A stretch of DNA of 43,926 nucleotides from Gemmatimonadota bacterium. Lineage in GTDB: Bacteria > JAAXHH01. The notes under the pieces were generated by a model that was not told where the DNA came from, made no database searches, and saw nothing but the letters and a program-made list of their open reading frames with translations. The stretch lies in contig VXWP01000074.1 of assembly GCA_009835325.1 (NCBI GenBank), forward strand, positions 1 to 43,926, in the 5' to 3' direction. Made by a program: the position numbers and the translations under genes. Position 1 is the first letter of the stretch; every line of letters starts with the position of its first letter. Positions 8,795-18,182 of the stretch are shown here, one piece after another.

Positions 8795-9091
8795 ATGACC
8801 ACCACCAAGAAAGAATTGGTGGAACTGATCAGCAAGCGTCTGGGGCTTAAGAAAGAACAGGTGTTTCCCGTGGTCGACCAGACGTTTGTGGCCATGCGGG
8901 ATTCCCTGATCGAGGGAGACCGGATCGAAATCAGGGGATTCGGGGTGTTCGAGGTCAAGGACACGAAAGCCCGCACTTCCGCGCGCAATCCCCGCACGAG
9001 CGATATCGTCTACGTCCCGGCTGGAAAGAAGACCCGTTTCAAACCCGGAAAACTGTTGAAAGAAGCCCTGCGGGTCCCCTTAGATGACTAA
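8795..9091 (+). CDS. HU/IHF family DNA-bending protein
   Basis: 98 aa, preceded by GGGAGGAGG. The N-terminal helices ('TKKELVELISKRLGLKKEQV') and the beta-arm signature 'GFGVFEVKDTKARTSARNPRT' with the intercalating-proline region are those of HU/IHF proteins. These dimers bend DNA and organise the nucleoid. A consensus promoter lies directly upstream, fitting an abundant protein. The secreted TPR gene follows after 29 nt. Confidence 0.95.
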   Translation: MTTTKKELVELISKRLGLKKEQVFPVVDQTFVAMRDSLIEGDRIEIRGFGVFEVKDTKARTSARNPRTSDIVYVPAGKKTRFKPGKLLKEALRVPLDD

Positions 9092-9120
9092 AAAGAGCGG
9101 ACCGCAGCCCCCCCGCAATC

Positions 9121-9918
9121 TTGTCGACAATTAGCAAACACACTCGCCTGTATCTGTTCCGATGTCTGCTGTGCCTGAGTCCGCTCCAGGCCGCACCACA
9201 GGACACAAACGCCGGCGCAGTACCGCCCCAAATCCCCTCCATATCGCTGGAAAAAGCCGTTGCCCTTTACGAGTCGGGCCAGCGCGACCAGGCGCGCAAG
9301 GCTTTCCTGCGGATACTGGACGACCAGCCCGAAGAGCCGGTGGTCCTGTACCACCTCGGACGCCTGGATCCGGACCGGGAAGTGGCCGAGCAGTATTTCC
9401 TTAAGGTCCTGTTGCACGGCCCGGAACACGCACTCGCGGACGACGCGCTGCTGGAGGTCTCCCGCATTCAGTTCGCCCTGGAACGACACGACGACGCGGT
9501 AAACGCCGGCAACCGGCTCCTGTCGGCCTATCCCGACTCGGAACTGGAGGATGAAGCGCGCTTCCTGCTGGGGCAGGCGCTCCTTGCCGGAAGGCGGCCG
9601 GAACTGTCGCGCATGGTCTTCCAGCAACTGCTTGCTTCTGAGCCCGATTCGACGCTTGTGCAGTCGGCGCGTCTCGCCATAGCGGAAAGCTACCGCGCGC
9701 AGGAGGATTTCATCGAAGCCGCCCGACAGTACCTCAGGTTCGAGATCGATTTTCAGGGTGTGGAAGGCCTGGAGGCGGTTTTGTGGGAGGCGGGACAATG
9801 CCTCGAAGCCGCGGGTCGCACCGTCGAGGCCGGTTTCGTGTACCAGCGGCTGATCAAGCGGTATCCCGATTCACCGGAGGCGAACCGCGCCCGGGTGGAG
9901 AGGCCCCTGCTTGAATAG
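9121..9918 (+). CDS. Secreted TPR protein, YbgF/CpoB-like
   Basis: 265 aa from a TTG at 9121; no ATG or GTG exists between the preceding in-frame stop (9085) and the conserved region, so the start is uncertain. A signal peptide-like segment ('RLYLFRCLLCLSPLQAA') is followed by TPR-type helical repeats: 'EKAVALYESGQRDQARKAFL', 'DDAVNAGNRLLSAYPDSELE' and 'AGFVYQRLIKRYPDSPEANR'. The last resembles YbgF/CpoB and BamD-type periplasmic TPR modules that serve envelope machines. No tol-pal genes are nearby, so the partner is unknown. It probably reads through from the HU promoter. Confidence 0.7.
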   Translation: MSTISKHTRLYLFRCLLCLSPLQAAPQDTNAGAVPPQIPSISLEKAVALYESGQRDQARKAFLRILDDQPEEPVVLYHLGRLDPDREVAEQYFLKVLLHGPEHALADDALLEVSRIQFALERHDDAVNAGNRLLSAYPDSELEDEARFLLGQALLAGRRPELSRMVFQQLLASEPDSTLVQSARLAIAESYRAQEDFIEAARQYLRFEIDFQGVEGLEAVLWEAGQCLEAAGRTVEAGFVYQRLIKRYPDSPEANRARVERPLLE

Positions 9919-9931
9919 CATCGTACCGGCA

Positions 9932-12661
9932 CTACCGGGCGGCCTTGAAGTACACGGAGTAATCCGGTGCGACGTCGATGCGCTTCGCCCTGTCCGGCAA
10001 TGCGTACTCGAAGGTCTGACGCTTCTGGGTATTCCAGATCTCCCGGACGATCCGGTCGCCGTTTTCCAACTCGATGACCAGGGGCACGATCGCGTGAAAT
10101 ACGCGGCCTTCCTGTTCCTGCAATAGCTGTCCGCGCACCGTGAACCCCCTGGCGGTCCTCTCACCACCCGAATCTAAACCGCCCGGACCCGGGCCGCTGG
10201 ATGCCGCACCGCCGGACACCGCACCGACGCCCCCTTCGCTGCTGGTGAAATACACCCGGTAGACCGGAAAGCCCGTGTCCCGGATCCACTGATCGAAGAA
10301 CCAGCCCATCTCCCGGCCCGTTTCCCTTTCCACCGCGGCCTCGAAGTCCGCCGTCGTAACCAGCTTGCCCTTGAATTGCCGGCAGAACCGTGAGAGCACG
10401 TTCATGAAGTGCTCGTCGCCGATGGTGCGCCGCAGCATGTGGAGTACCAGGGCGCCCTTCTCGTAGACGACGGTCTGGTAGTGCTCCCCTAGCCGCATGC
10501 CCAGGTCGATCGCACCGTGCCGGTCGGCGAACAGCGCCTGGTCCGTGTGCCGTTTCAGCATCTCGCGTAACGCTTCGGGACCGGTCTCGCTTTCGATGTA
10601 AAGGTCCGCCGCGTACGTCGCCATCGCCTCCGAAAGCCAGGCGTCGCGATAGGTCTTCGGGACCACGGTGCCGCCCCACCACTGGTGGGCGAGTTCGTGG
10701 GCCAGGAATCCGCGGAAGAGGTGCTGCACTTCCGTGTACATATGGGCGTGCAGGTTCGCGTCCAGGCGGAAGGCATCCTGGAAGTACAGTCCCCACAGCA
10801 TCAGCATCGACGGCAGGGCCCTGCCGAAGGCGTAATCGTCCGGCATTTGCACGACGTCGAGCTTCTCGTAGGGGTAGGGACCGAAGACGCCGCCGAAGAA
10901 GTCCAGCGCGGGACCGATGTGCGTAAGGATCCGCGCCGTGTTCGATTCGGTCTCGCGCCGGTCTTCGTCCACGCTGAGGATCACGTCGATGCCACCCGCG
11001 GAGACCGTGCGGGTACGGTTTTCGGAGATTGTCATGCCCAGCGAGGACACGGGCCGCGTCCGCCGCCAGCGTGTGACACGCGTATCTCCCTCCCCATGAC
11101 TGGCCACGTGGGCGCCGACCGTGGCCACGGTCAGTTTCTCCGGATAGCGCAGTTCCAAATCGAAAGTGTACAGATCCTCGTTGGAATGAACGGGAAGCCA
11201 CTGCTGGTTGGTCAACAGGCCGAAGAAGCCGCCGCCCCCTTCCCGGAAGACGTCGCCCTCGTACCAGAGGGTCAGCGTAGTGGTGCTATCCCCAGGGACC
11301 GGTTGCCGGAACGGAACCGTGAGCCAGGTGTCCTGCCGCGTGAACAGCGCGCCTTCGCCGCCGGCATAGTCCACGCGGTAGACATCCAGATCCGGGTTCA
11401 GCGTGAAAGTTGCCGCGGTGAGCGGGTCCGCCCGGGCCGTGATTTCCAGGGTCGTCTTCATGCGCATGCGCCGGCCGCCATTCTCCAGGGATCCCGCGAT
11501 ATCGTAGTGGTCCAGGGACAGCAGCGGATCCCGAACCGTCTCGTCCTCCACGGCGCGGCCGGCGCGGTCGGCGCGGCCGGACGGTTCCTCCGGGTCCGGC
11601 GAGAAACGGCACCAGACCACGGGCGGACTGATATCCGGGTTCCTGGGGAAACCGCTCTTCCGGACCAGGCTAACCGATTCCGATTCATAGGGGCTGTTCG
11701 TATAGACGAGCCACCGGTCCGAGTCCGAGAGATCGATCTCCGCCTGCAAGAATCCAGGATGCGTGTGGGCGAGGGAGAAGCGTTCCCGGGCGGGTTTCAT
11801 GTCCAGCAGGTAGTCCCGGTCGACGCGGTTCAGCAGGGCCTTCGCCCGGTCGAATGCCCGTCCGCCCTCGACACGCGAAAGCGCCACGCCTTCCACTAGG
11901 TGCTCATATCCCCCGGGCGACAGGACCAGCACCATCCGGTCGAAGCCCGTCGTGTAGGTATCGGCGGTCGTTCGGGCGTACTTGTTCATCTGGTGACGCT
12001 CAACGCGGTCCGAAGGCGTAAAGGTGAATCGTCCCGCGCCCACGAGGACCGCGCGTCCGATTCGATCTCCCGAGAACCCGGGCATCAGCAGGCCGTCTTC
12101 GATCTCGAATACTCCGGCGGGCCGCTCGATCGTCAGATGGTCGAAAGCGTAGACCTCCTCCTCCCGCAGGGAGAACCGGAAGCCGAGGTGGGCCGCCAGC
12201 AGCGGCTCGAACCGTTCGGCTTTCCAGCCATCCGCATGTCGCACGAAACGGACGTCCCACAGTTCGGCCGAAAGGCGCTCTTCCTCTTCGAAGAAAACGT
12301 TCAGCCGTACTTCGGGACGGACGAGGAGGCTGTCCAACGCGTGCCGTTCCCTCAGCCTGATCCTGGCTTCTCCGTACCGTTCGGCCAAGGAAGGATCGCC
12401 GTCGTCGAGGATCTCTTCGAGGGGGTTTTCGGCAATACGCCGGCCATTCAGCTGCCGGTACAACTCCGCCAGGGCCGCTTCGATGGCTGGGCCCGGGATG
12501 CCGGAACGGTCGACGACCGACGGACCTTCGTCGTTCTGAGGATTGGGTACCTCCGCACGGACGTCCGTGATATCGGATAGGAGGGAAAAGAGGTTGAACA
12601 GCAGGCCCGACAGGAGAGCGGGCAACAGCCGGGACGACGGACGGGGCGGGAAGGCGATCAT
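9932..12661 (-). CDS. Secreted M1 family (gluzincin) aminopeptidase-like protein
   Basis: 909 aa with an N-terminal signal peptide (hydrophobic 12-35, cleavage near 'VRAEVP'). The zinc motif is 'HELAHQWWGG' (His655, Glu656, His659), with the third ligand Glu678 in 'WLSEAMATY', the M1 spacing. The usual GAMEN exopeptidase signature is not evident, so activity on free N-termini is unproven. Long N-terminal and middle beta-rich regions (1-540) precede the catalytic domain. A Gly/Ser/Pro-rich insert at about 808-832 separates it from the C-terminal beta domain. It starts 30 nt after the MerR regulator stop and could be the last gene of the DUF512-der-merR transcription unit. It converges with the TPR gene. 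Confidence 0.87.
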   Translation of the reverse strand: MIAFPPRPSSRLLPALLSGLLFNLFSLLSDITDVRAEVPNPQNDEGPSVVDRSGIPGPAIEAALAELYRQLNGRRIAENPLEEILDDGDPSLAERYGEARIRLRERHALDSLLVRPEVRLNVFFEEEERLSAELWDVRFVRHADGWKAERFEPLLAAHLGFRFSLREEEVYAFDHLTIERPAGVFEIEDGLLMPGFSGDRIGRAVLVGAGRFTFTPSDRVERHQMNKYARTTADTYTTGFDRMVLVLSPGGYEHLVEGVALSRVEGGRAFDRAKALLNRVDRDYLLDMKPARERFSLAHTHPGFLQAEIDLSDSDRWLVYTNSPYESESVSLVRKSGFPRNPDISPPVVWCRFSPDPEEPSGRADRAGRAVEDETVRDPLLSLDHYDIAGSLENGGRRMRMKTTLEITARADPLTAATFTLNPDLDVYRVDYAGGEGALFTRQDTWLTVPFRQPVPGDSTTTLTLWYEGDVFREGGGGFFGLLTNQQWLPVHSNEDLYTFDLELRYPEKLTVATVGAHVASHGEGDTRVTRWRRTRPVSSLGMTISENRTRTVSAGGIDVILSVDEDRRETESNTARILTHIGPALDFFGGVFGPYPYEKLDVVQMPDDYAFGRALPSMLMLWGLYFQDAFRLDANLHAHMYTEVQHLFRGFLAHELAHQWWGGTVVPKTYRDAWLSEAMATYAADLYIESETGPEALREMLKRHTDQALFADRHGAIDLGMRLGEHYQTVVYEKGALVLHMLRRTIGDEHFMNVLSRFCRQFKGKLVTTADFEAAVERETGREMGWFFDQWIRDTGFPVYRVYFTSSEGGVGAVSGGAASSGPGPGGLDSGGERTARGFTVRGQLLQEQEGRVFHAIVPLVIELENGDRIVREIWNTQKRQTFEYALPDRAKRIDVAPDYSVYFKAAR

Positions 12662-12691
12662 GACCGTTTCCTGAACGCGGAATGCATGACC

Positions 12692-13171
12692 CTAGTCCAT
12701 CGAATCCCGTATCTCGATCAGGCGGGACCGCAACCAATGGATGAGTTCGGATTGGGAGGAGGTATCGGTCGGGGGGGCCTTCCGCTCGCCGTGGGCCGCC
12801 TGCTCGCCGTGGGCCGCCTGCTCGCCCGGGGCCGTCGACTCCGCGCCAGGATCTGATTTCACCGGGCTGGGCGCTGCCTGTTCCGCGGCGCGGTCCGCCC
12901 TTTCCGCGGTTCGGCCCGCCTTCTCGGCGCCTCGGTTCGCCGCGGATTCCTGGAGCTTCTTTTTGGCGCCGGCGATCGTGTAACCTTCGTCCCGGGTGAG
13001 CTGCTTGATCGTGCGGATCAGCTCGATGTCCTTCTCCCGGTACATCCGCTTGCCGGCGCGGTTCCGCTTGATGCGCAGCTGGCCGAACTGGTCTTCCCAG
13101 AACCGGAGTACGGACGGCTCGAGTTCGAGCATGGTCGAGACTTCGCTGCTGGAATAGTACAGCTTGCTCAT
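12692..13171 (-). CDS. MerR family transcriptional regulator
   Basis: 159 aa from ATG 13171, overlapping the der stop by 4 nt (ATGA). The N-terminal winged HTH of the MerR type spans about 1-70: 'YYSSSEVSTMLELEPSVLRF', then 'RNRAGKRMYREKDIELIRTI'. There is no effector-binding domain; instead an Ala/Glu/Pro-rich linker (about 75-140) contains an exact tandem 'GEQAAH' repeat. A final short helix 'LIHWLRSRLIEIRDSMD' could mediate dimerisation. Similar short MerR proteins occur next to IHF/HU genes in several phyla. Its targets cannot be read from the sequence. Confidence 0.85.
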   Translation of the reverse strand: MSKLYYSSSEVSTMLELEPSVLRFWEDQFGQLRIKRNRAGKRMYREKDIELIRTIKQLTRDEGYTIAGAKKKLQESAANRGAEKAGRTAERADRAAEQAAPSPVKSDPGAESTAPGEQAAHGEQAAHGERKAPPTDTSSQSELIHWLRSRLIEIRDSMD

Positions 13172-14493
13172 CGTTTCCCTTCCCGCCCGCGGATCAACAC
13201 GCGTATGGGCGAACCCTCGAATACGAAGGTCTCCCGAAGCCGGTTCGAAAGGTACCGCCTGTACGAATCCGGGATCGCGTCCGGATGGTTCACGAAAAAC
13301 ACGAAGGTGGGCGGCGCGTTCTGCACCTGCGTGCAGTAGAGGATGCTGGTCGCCCGCCCGTCCGGCGCGGCCGGGGGTGGATAATAGGCCGTGATGCTTT
13401 CCACGACGCGGTTCAGTTCGCCGGTGGATACCCGGAGCGAACGCATTTCGTGGACGTGGCGCGTCTTCTGCATGATCTGGGTCACCCCGCGGCGGGTCTC
13501 GGCCGACACGAACAGAATCGGCGCGTAGTCGGCGAACCGGAGGTACTCCCTGGCCGTCTGGGCGTAGGCCTCGGTCGGATGCTCGGTCCGGTCCACCAGG
13601 TCCCACTTGTTGAAGGCGACGACCAGCCCCTTCCCGGACTCGTCCACCTGCGATACGATCCGCTGTTCCTGCGTGGCCAGGCCGTCGACGGCGTCCACCA
13701 GGAGCACCGCCACGTCGCAGCGCGCTATGCTCCGCATCGTCCGCGTGATACTGTAGAACTCGATGTCGCTCTTGATCCGGGACCGGCGCCGGAGGCCGGC
13801 CGTGTCGATCAGGCTGTACTTCACGCCCTGCCGGGTGATCTGCGTGTCCACCGAGTCGCGCGTCGTGCCGGGGACGTCGGAGACGATCACCGTGTCCCTG
13901 CCCACGATGGCGTTGACCAAAGACGATTTCCCCACGTTGGGCCTGCCCACGATCGCCACCTTGATCGCGCCGTCGTCCTCTTCTTCGACAGGCGCGGGTT
14001 CGGGCATCCGTTCCGCCAGCAGGTCCATCAGGTCGCCGGTGTTGCGTCCCTTCAGGGCGGAGATCATCATGGGCTCGCCCAGCCCCAGCGCGCCGAACTC
14101 GTAAGCGTGGTTCTCCTGGGCGCCGCTGTCCACCTTGTTGGCGACGACGATGACCTGCTTGCCGGCCCGGCGGACGACTTCGGCCGCCTTCTGGTCCAGG
14201 GGCGTGATGCCCGTGCGGACGTCCGTGACCAGCAGGATCACGTCGGCTTCGCTGACGGCCAGCCGGGCCTGCTGCTCGATGGCCGCTTCCATGGGTTCAT
14301 CGGATTCCGGGACAAGGCCCCCTGTGTCCACCACGGTGAACTTCTTCCCGAACCAGTCGGCGTCGGCGTAATGCCGGTCCCTCGTGATGCCCGGGGCGTC
14401 GTGCACGATGGCATCGCGACGGCCGATCATCCGGTTGAACAGCACCGATTTGCCCACGTTGGGGCGTCCTATGATGGCGATGACAGGGGACAT
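13168..14493 (-). CDS. der: Ribosome assembly GTPase Der (EngA)
   Basis: 441 aa with the double G-domain layout unique to Der. The first domain has G1 'GRPNVGKS' at 9-16, 'DTGG' and 'NKVD'; the second repeats 'GRPNVGKSSLVN', then 'DTAGLRRR' and 'NKWD'. The C-terminal KH-like domain ends in a basic tail. Der acts in 50S ribosomal subunit maturation. It starts 6 nt after the DUF512 stop and overlaps merR, so translation is probably coupled; no clear ribosome site of its own is visible. Adjacency to a DUF512 radical-SAM gene is seen in other bacteria. Confidence 0.97.
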   Translation of the reverse strand: MSPVIAIIGRPNVGKSVLFNRMIGRRDAIVHDAPGITRDRHYADADWFGKKFTVVDTGGLVPESDEPMEAAIEQQARLAVSEADVILLVTDVRTGITPLDQKAAEVVRRAGKQVIVVANKVDSGAQENHAYEFGALGLGEPMMISALKGRNTGDLMDLLAERMPEPAPVEEEDDGAIKVAIVGRPNVGKSSLVNAIVGRDTVIVSDVPGTTRDSVDTQITRQGVKYSLIDTAGLRRRSRIKSDIEFYSITRTMRSIARCDVAVLLVDAVDGLATQEQRIVSQVDESGKGLVVAFNKWDLVDRTEHPTEAYAQTAREYLRFADYAPILFVSAETRRGVTQIMQKTRHVHEMRSLRVSTGELNRVVESITAYYPPPAAPDGRATSILYCTQVQNAPPTFVFFVNHPDAIPDSYRRYLSNRLRETFVFEGSPIRVLIRGREGKR

Positions 14494-14499
14494 GTTTGT

Positions 14500-15792
14500 C
14501 TAACCGTTCGCTCCTCCCAGTCCGGGAAGGTCCCGCACGTGTCCGGGGAAGAGATCCACCGGCACCCCGATCCGCTTGCTCAGGCCGGGCAGGTTCATGT
14601 CGTCCAGCAGCAGGCCGTCGTCGTTCAGCACATTCGGCGGAAGGTACACGCGGTCGCCCACTTCCTCGTCCTTCAGCGCATGGAGGATATCCCGGCCGGT
14701 CAGCAGTCCCGACACCGTGATCCCCGGGCCGAAGAACGTGTTCTCCGCCACGACCAGCTTCGCTTCCACGTGCTCCACCCGGTTCAGGGGTTCCACAAGC
14801 GACGTCCGGACCACGTCCTGTGCCAGTTCGGCCGTGACCAGCGTCGCCCGGAGCGGTTCGGCTGCCCGATCGGGAAGCGAACGCGTCTGTTCGCCCATTT
14901 CGGTTTCGAACTGCGTGACCATGCCGACGCCGTTCTCCACGACGGGACAGTCCTCGTAGAAGGACGGCGGAGGAAAGGGCGTGGAAGACATCAGGTACCA
15001 TTCGTCGGACAGATACACCAGCGGATGCCCGAGCCGTTCGCGGAGTTCCTCCTGCCAGGCGCCGACCGTATCGATCATGCGCCGGGCGTAGTCCACGGTG
15101 ACCGGCTCGAGGTGATACAGTCCCTGGCGGTGCGCGGTGAGGCCGACGGGCACGATGGAGATCGACTCCACCGCCGGATACAGTTCGGCCAGGTCGTCCA
15201 CGGTCTTTCGCAGCGCGGGGCCGTCGTTGAGTCCGGGACAGAGGACGATCTGCGTCTCGATCAGGATGCCGCCGTCCGCCAGCCGCCGCAGGATGGGCAT
15301 GACGTCCTTCGCCTTGGGCGCGCCCAGCAGCATCCGGCGCAGTTCCGGGTCCGTAGCGTGGACCGACACGTAGATCGGACTCAGGCGCTGCACGATGATC
15401 CGGTCGAGGTACGCGTCGGAGGCGAAGGCCAGCGTCACGTAGTTGCCGTAGAGGAACGTGAGGCGCACGTCCTCGTCCTGGAAGTACACGGCCTTGCGCA
15501 TGCCCTTCGGATTCTGGTGGATGAAGCAGAACACGCACTTGTTCGCACAGGCCTGGTAGGGCGGTTCGTGGAGAGACAGGCCGAGATCCTCGTCCGGATC
15601 CTTCTCCACGTCGATCAGCACGCGGTTTCCATTGGCCTGGAGAATGTCGAGCTCCAGCACGTCTTCGCTGGACCAGAACCGGTAGTCGAGGGAATCCCTG
15701 ACCCGGGCTTGATTGATCCGGATCAACCGGTCTCCGGGGACCAGGCCGACATGTTCCGCGATGCTGTCCGGACGCACCTGTTCTATCCGCAT
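14500..15792 (-). CDS. DUF512 / PDZ radical-SAM protein
   Basis: 430 aa from ATG 15792; AGGTGA directly upstream favours this over the GTG at 15804. An N-terminal PDZ-like domain (about 1-65, 'HVGLVPGDRLIRIN') precedes a radical-SAM Fe4S4 motif CANKCVFCF (Cys82, Cys86, Cys89) and a TIM-barrel half. The DUF512 region covers about the last 200 residues. Members are widely conserved, often beside der as here, but the reaction is unknown. It is the first gene of the operon DUF512-der-merR and has a strong promoter at 15884-15912. Confidence 0.9.
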   Translation of the reverse strand: MRIEQVRPDSIAEHVGLVPGDRLIRINQARVRDSLDYRFWSSEDVLELDILQANGNRVLIDVEKDPDEDLGLSLHEPPYQACANKCVFCFIHQNPKGMRKAVYFQDEDVRLTFLYGNYVTLAFASDAYLDRIIVQRLSPIYVSVHATDPELRRMLLGAPKAKDVMPILRRLADGGILIETQIVLCPGLNDGPALRKTVDDLAELYPAVESISIVPVGLTAHRQGLYHLEPVTVDYARRMIDTVGAWQEELRERLGHPLVYLSDEWYLMSSTPFPPPSFYEDCPVVENGVGMVTQFETEMGEQTRSLPDRAAEPLRATLVTAELAQDVVRTSLVEPLNRVEHVEAKLVVAENTFFGPGITVSGLLTGRDILHALKDEEVGDRVYLPPNVLNDDGLLLDDMNLPGLSKRIGVPVDLFPGHVRDLPGLGGANG

Positions 15793-15883
15793 ATCACCTA
15801 ACACTTTGAAATATCAATGACAACAAAGCGTCATCACAAGCAATCGTTTAGGTATCTACATATAACAATTTGCGACCCTTGGA

Positions 15884-15912
15884 AATATAGAGAATCGGAC
15901 CCTTTCTGTCAA
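15884..15912 (-). promoter_or_regulatory. Strong sigma70 promoter for DUF512-der-merR operon
   Basis: Minus strand: TTGACA (15912-15907), 17 nt spacer, TATATT (15889-15884). Both hexamers are near consensus. The predicted leader to ATG 15792 is about 85 nt. It lies in the 303-nt divergent gap 15793-16095, which also carries the leuC promoter and no gene. Confidence 0.7.
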
Positions 15913-15958
15913 GGGTATTGGCGGGTTCCGGAACCCTTGAATGGCGCGGACTTTTCAC

Positions 15959-15988
15959 TTGCCCGCGGGGCCGCTGTCAGGCTATATT
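15959..15988 (+). promoter_or_regulatory. Candidate promoter for leuCD
   Basis: TTGCCC (15959-15964), 18 nt spacer, TATATT (15983-15988). The same hexamer pair recurs upstream of the TlpA-like gene (40006-40034). The leader to leuC would be about 100 nt; I see no leucine-rich leader peptide or T-box in it. Confidence 0.5.
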
Positions 15989-16095
15989 GGATCAGTTGGG
16001 CCGCAAGTCGGAACCGCGGGTGTAAGCGTATGAATTTACGGTCTTTACAGGCCGCCACGCCTGTTTTTGAATCAGAGAATCCCGGGGAAACAGCA

Positions 16096-17496
16096 ATGCC
16101 TCCCAAAACCATGTACGAGAAGGTCTGGGACCAGCACGTCGTCAAGGAGATGCCCGACGGGCTCACCGTCCTGTACATCGACGCCCACCTGATCCACGAG
16201 GTGACCTCTCCGCAGGCTTTCGAAGGGCTGCGGGCCGCGGGCCGGAAGCTCAGGCGGTCCGACCTGACCTACGCCACGATGGACCACAACGTGCCCACCA
16301 CCGACCGCTCCCTGCCCATGACCGACGAGATCGCGCGCCTGCAGGTGGACATGCTGGCCCGGAACTGCAATGAGTTCGGCGTGCCCCTGTACGATCTCGA
16401 CTCGCCACGCAACGGGATCGTCCACGTGATTGGTCCGGAACTGGGCATCACGCAGCCGGGCAGGACCATGGTCTGCGGCGACAGCCACACGTCCACCCAC
16501 GGCGCCTTCGGCGCGCTGGCCTTCGGCATCGGCACGAGCGAAGTCGAGCACGTCATGGCCACGCAATGCCTGCTCCAGAAGCGCTCCCGGACCTTCGAGA
16601 TCCGCGTGGACGGCGTGTTGAGCGAGGGGGTGACGGCCAAGGACATTATCCTGAACATCATCCGCCGCACCGGTACGGCCGGGGGCACGGGCACGGTCAT
16701 CGAGTACGCGGGCAGCACGATCCGCGGTCTTTCGATGGACGAAAGGATGACGATCTGCAACATGTCCATCGAACTGGGTGCGCGGGCCGGCCTCATCGCG
16801 CCGGACGACACGACCTTCGAGTACCTGGCGGGACGGGAGTTCGCCCCTGATGGCGCGGCGTTCGACCGGGCCGTGGCGGAGTGGCGGGGGCTGGCCACCG
16901 ACGACGGGGCCGAATTCGACGAGCGACTCGCGCTCAAGGCGGACGAGATCGTACCCCAGGTGTCGTGGGGCACCAACCCCGGCATGGTGACGGACGTGAC
17001 CGGCGTCGTGCCCGATCCCGTAGAGATGGACAGCGAGAACGACCGGCGCGCGGCCGAAAAGGCCCTCTCCTACATGGCGCTGGAACCCAACACGTCGATC
17101 ACCGATATCGAGATCGACCGTGTCTTCATCGGCAGCTGTACCAATTCCCGGTTGAGCGACCTGCGGGCGGCCGCGGACGTCATCAAGGGCCGCCGCGTAT
17201 CGCCGCGGGTGACCGCCCTGGTGGTGCCCGGGTCCCACGCGGTCAAGCGGCAGGCCGAGGCCGAGGGACTGGACCGTGTGTTCCTGGAGGCCGGCTTCGA
17301 ATGGCGCGAGGCCGGTTGCAGTATGTGCCTGGGCATGAACCCGGACATCCTGCAGCCCGGCGAACGGTGCGCCAGCACCTCGAACCGCAATTTCGAAGGG
17401 CGGCAGGGCCGGAACGGACGCACGCACCTGGTCAGCCCGGCCATGGCCGCGGCGGCCGCCGTCGCCGGCCATTTCGTCGACGTGCGAGACTGGTGA
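16096..17496 (+). CDS. leuC: 3-isopropylmalate dehydratase large subunit
   Basis: 466 aa, the usual length. Aconitase-fold motifs are intact: 'DHNVPT', '[20 protein letters not shown]', and the Fe4S4 ligands Cys348 in 'IGSCTNSR' plus Cys408 and Cys411 in '[10 protein letters not shown]'. The enzyme isomerises 2- to 3-isopropylmalate in leucine synthesis together with LeuD. ATG 16096 aligns with LeuC N-termini and has GGGGAAA upstream; the frame is open further upstream but without LeuC-like residues. leuA and leuB are not in the window. Confidence 0.98.
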   Translation: MPPKTMYEKVWDQHVVKEMPDGLTVLYIDAHLIHEVTSPQAFEGLRAAGRKLRRSDLTYATMDHNVPTTDRSLPMTDEIARLQVDMLARNCNEFGVPLYDLDSPRNGIVHVIGPELGITQPGRTMVCGDSHTSTHGAFGALAFGIGTSEVEHVMATQCLLQKRSRTFEIRVDGVLSEGVTAKDIILNIIRRTGTAGGTGTVIEYAGSTIRGLSMDERMTICNMSIELGARAGLIAPDDTTFEYLAGREFAPDGAAFDRAVAEWRGLATDDGAEFDERLALKADEIVPQVSWGTNPGMVTDVTGVVPDPVEMDSENDRRAAEKALSYMALEPNTSITDIEIDRVFIGSCTNSRLSDLRAAADVIKGRRVSPRVTALVVPGSHAVKRQAEAEGLDRVFLEAGFEWREAGCSMCLGMNPDILQPGERCASTSNRNFEGRQGRNGRTHLVSPAMAAAAAVAGHFVDVRDW

Positions 17497-17498
17497 GG

Positions 17499-17544
17499 CA
17501 AACCGAAACGGAGCAAACCGAAACGGAGCATATCGGAAACGGAG
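17499..17544 (+). repeat. Tandem repeat carrying three Shine-Dalgarno cores between leuC and leuD
   Basis: Two exact copies of CAAACCGAAACGGAG (17499-17513 and 17514-17528) are followed by a 16-nt degenerate copy (17529-17544). Each copy ends in CGGAG; only the last is correctly placed, 5 nt before the leuD ATG at 17550. Confidence 0.85.
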
Positions 17545-17549
17545 CAAAC

Positions 17550-18182
17550 ATGGCGGATCCCTTTACCACGCACACCGGCCTGACCGTCCCGCTCGACCGG
17601 ATCAACGTGGACACGGACCAGATCATCCCCAAGCAGTTCCTGAAACGGATCGAGCGCACCGGGTTCGGACAGTTCCTGTTCTACGACTGGCGGTTCACGG
17701 GCGACGGCTCGCCCGATCCCGGTTTCGTGCTCAACGAAGACCGCTACCGGGACGCCACGATCCTGGTATCCGGGGACAACTTCGGCTGCGGGAGTTCCCG
17801 AGAGCACGCGCCCTGGGCACTGCAGGACTACGGCTTTCGCGTGATCATCGCGCCGTCCTTCGCGGACATCTTCTACAACAACTGCTTCAAGAACGGACTG
17901 CTTCCCGTCGTGCTGCCCGGCGATACCGTGCACCGCATGCTCCGGAACGCGGCGGAGCAGCACCCCTATTCCGTCTCGGTGGACCTCGAACGGCAGGTCG
18001 TCACCGAGCCCGGCGGACCAACCGATCCCAACGGTGCTCCCGAGCCCGGCGGCGCGTCCCACCCGTTCGAGGTCGACCCCTTCCTCAAGCACTTTATCCT
18101 GGAGGGTCTGGATGAAATCGGCTGGACCCTGCAATTCGAGGACGACATAGCGGCGTATGAACGTACCCGGAGTACGGGCTGA
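17550..18182 (+). CDS. leuD: 3-isopropylmalate dehydratase small subunit
   Basis: 210 aa. The swivelling-domain signature is present: 'DTDQIIPKQFL', 'GDNFGCGSSREHAPWAL' (75-91) and 'FKNGLLPVVL'. It pairs with LeuC. A Gly/Pro-rich insert at about 152-170, between the last strands, is absent from typical LeuD and resembles inserts in other proteins of this window. Start ATG 17550 has GGAG 5 nt upstream in the tandem repeat. Confidence 0.97.
   Translation: MADPFTTHTGLTVPLDRINVDTDQIIPKQFLKRIERTGFGQFLFYDWRFTGDGSPDPGFVLNEDRYRDATILVSGDNFGCGSSREHAPWALQDYGFRVIIAPSFADIFYNNCFKNGLLPVVLPGDTVHRMLRNAAEQHPYSVSVDLERQVVTEPGGPTDPNGAPEPGGASHPFEVDPFLKHFILEGLDEIGWTLQFEDDIAAYERTRSTG

Noticed and set aside
13285-15801. 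838-codon plus-strand open frame opposite der and the DUF512 gene
   Set aside because: Shadow frame with His/Arg/Val-rich low-information sequence; both minus-strand genes have diagnostic motifs.
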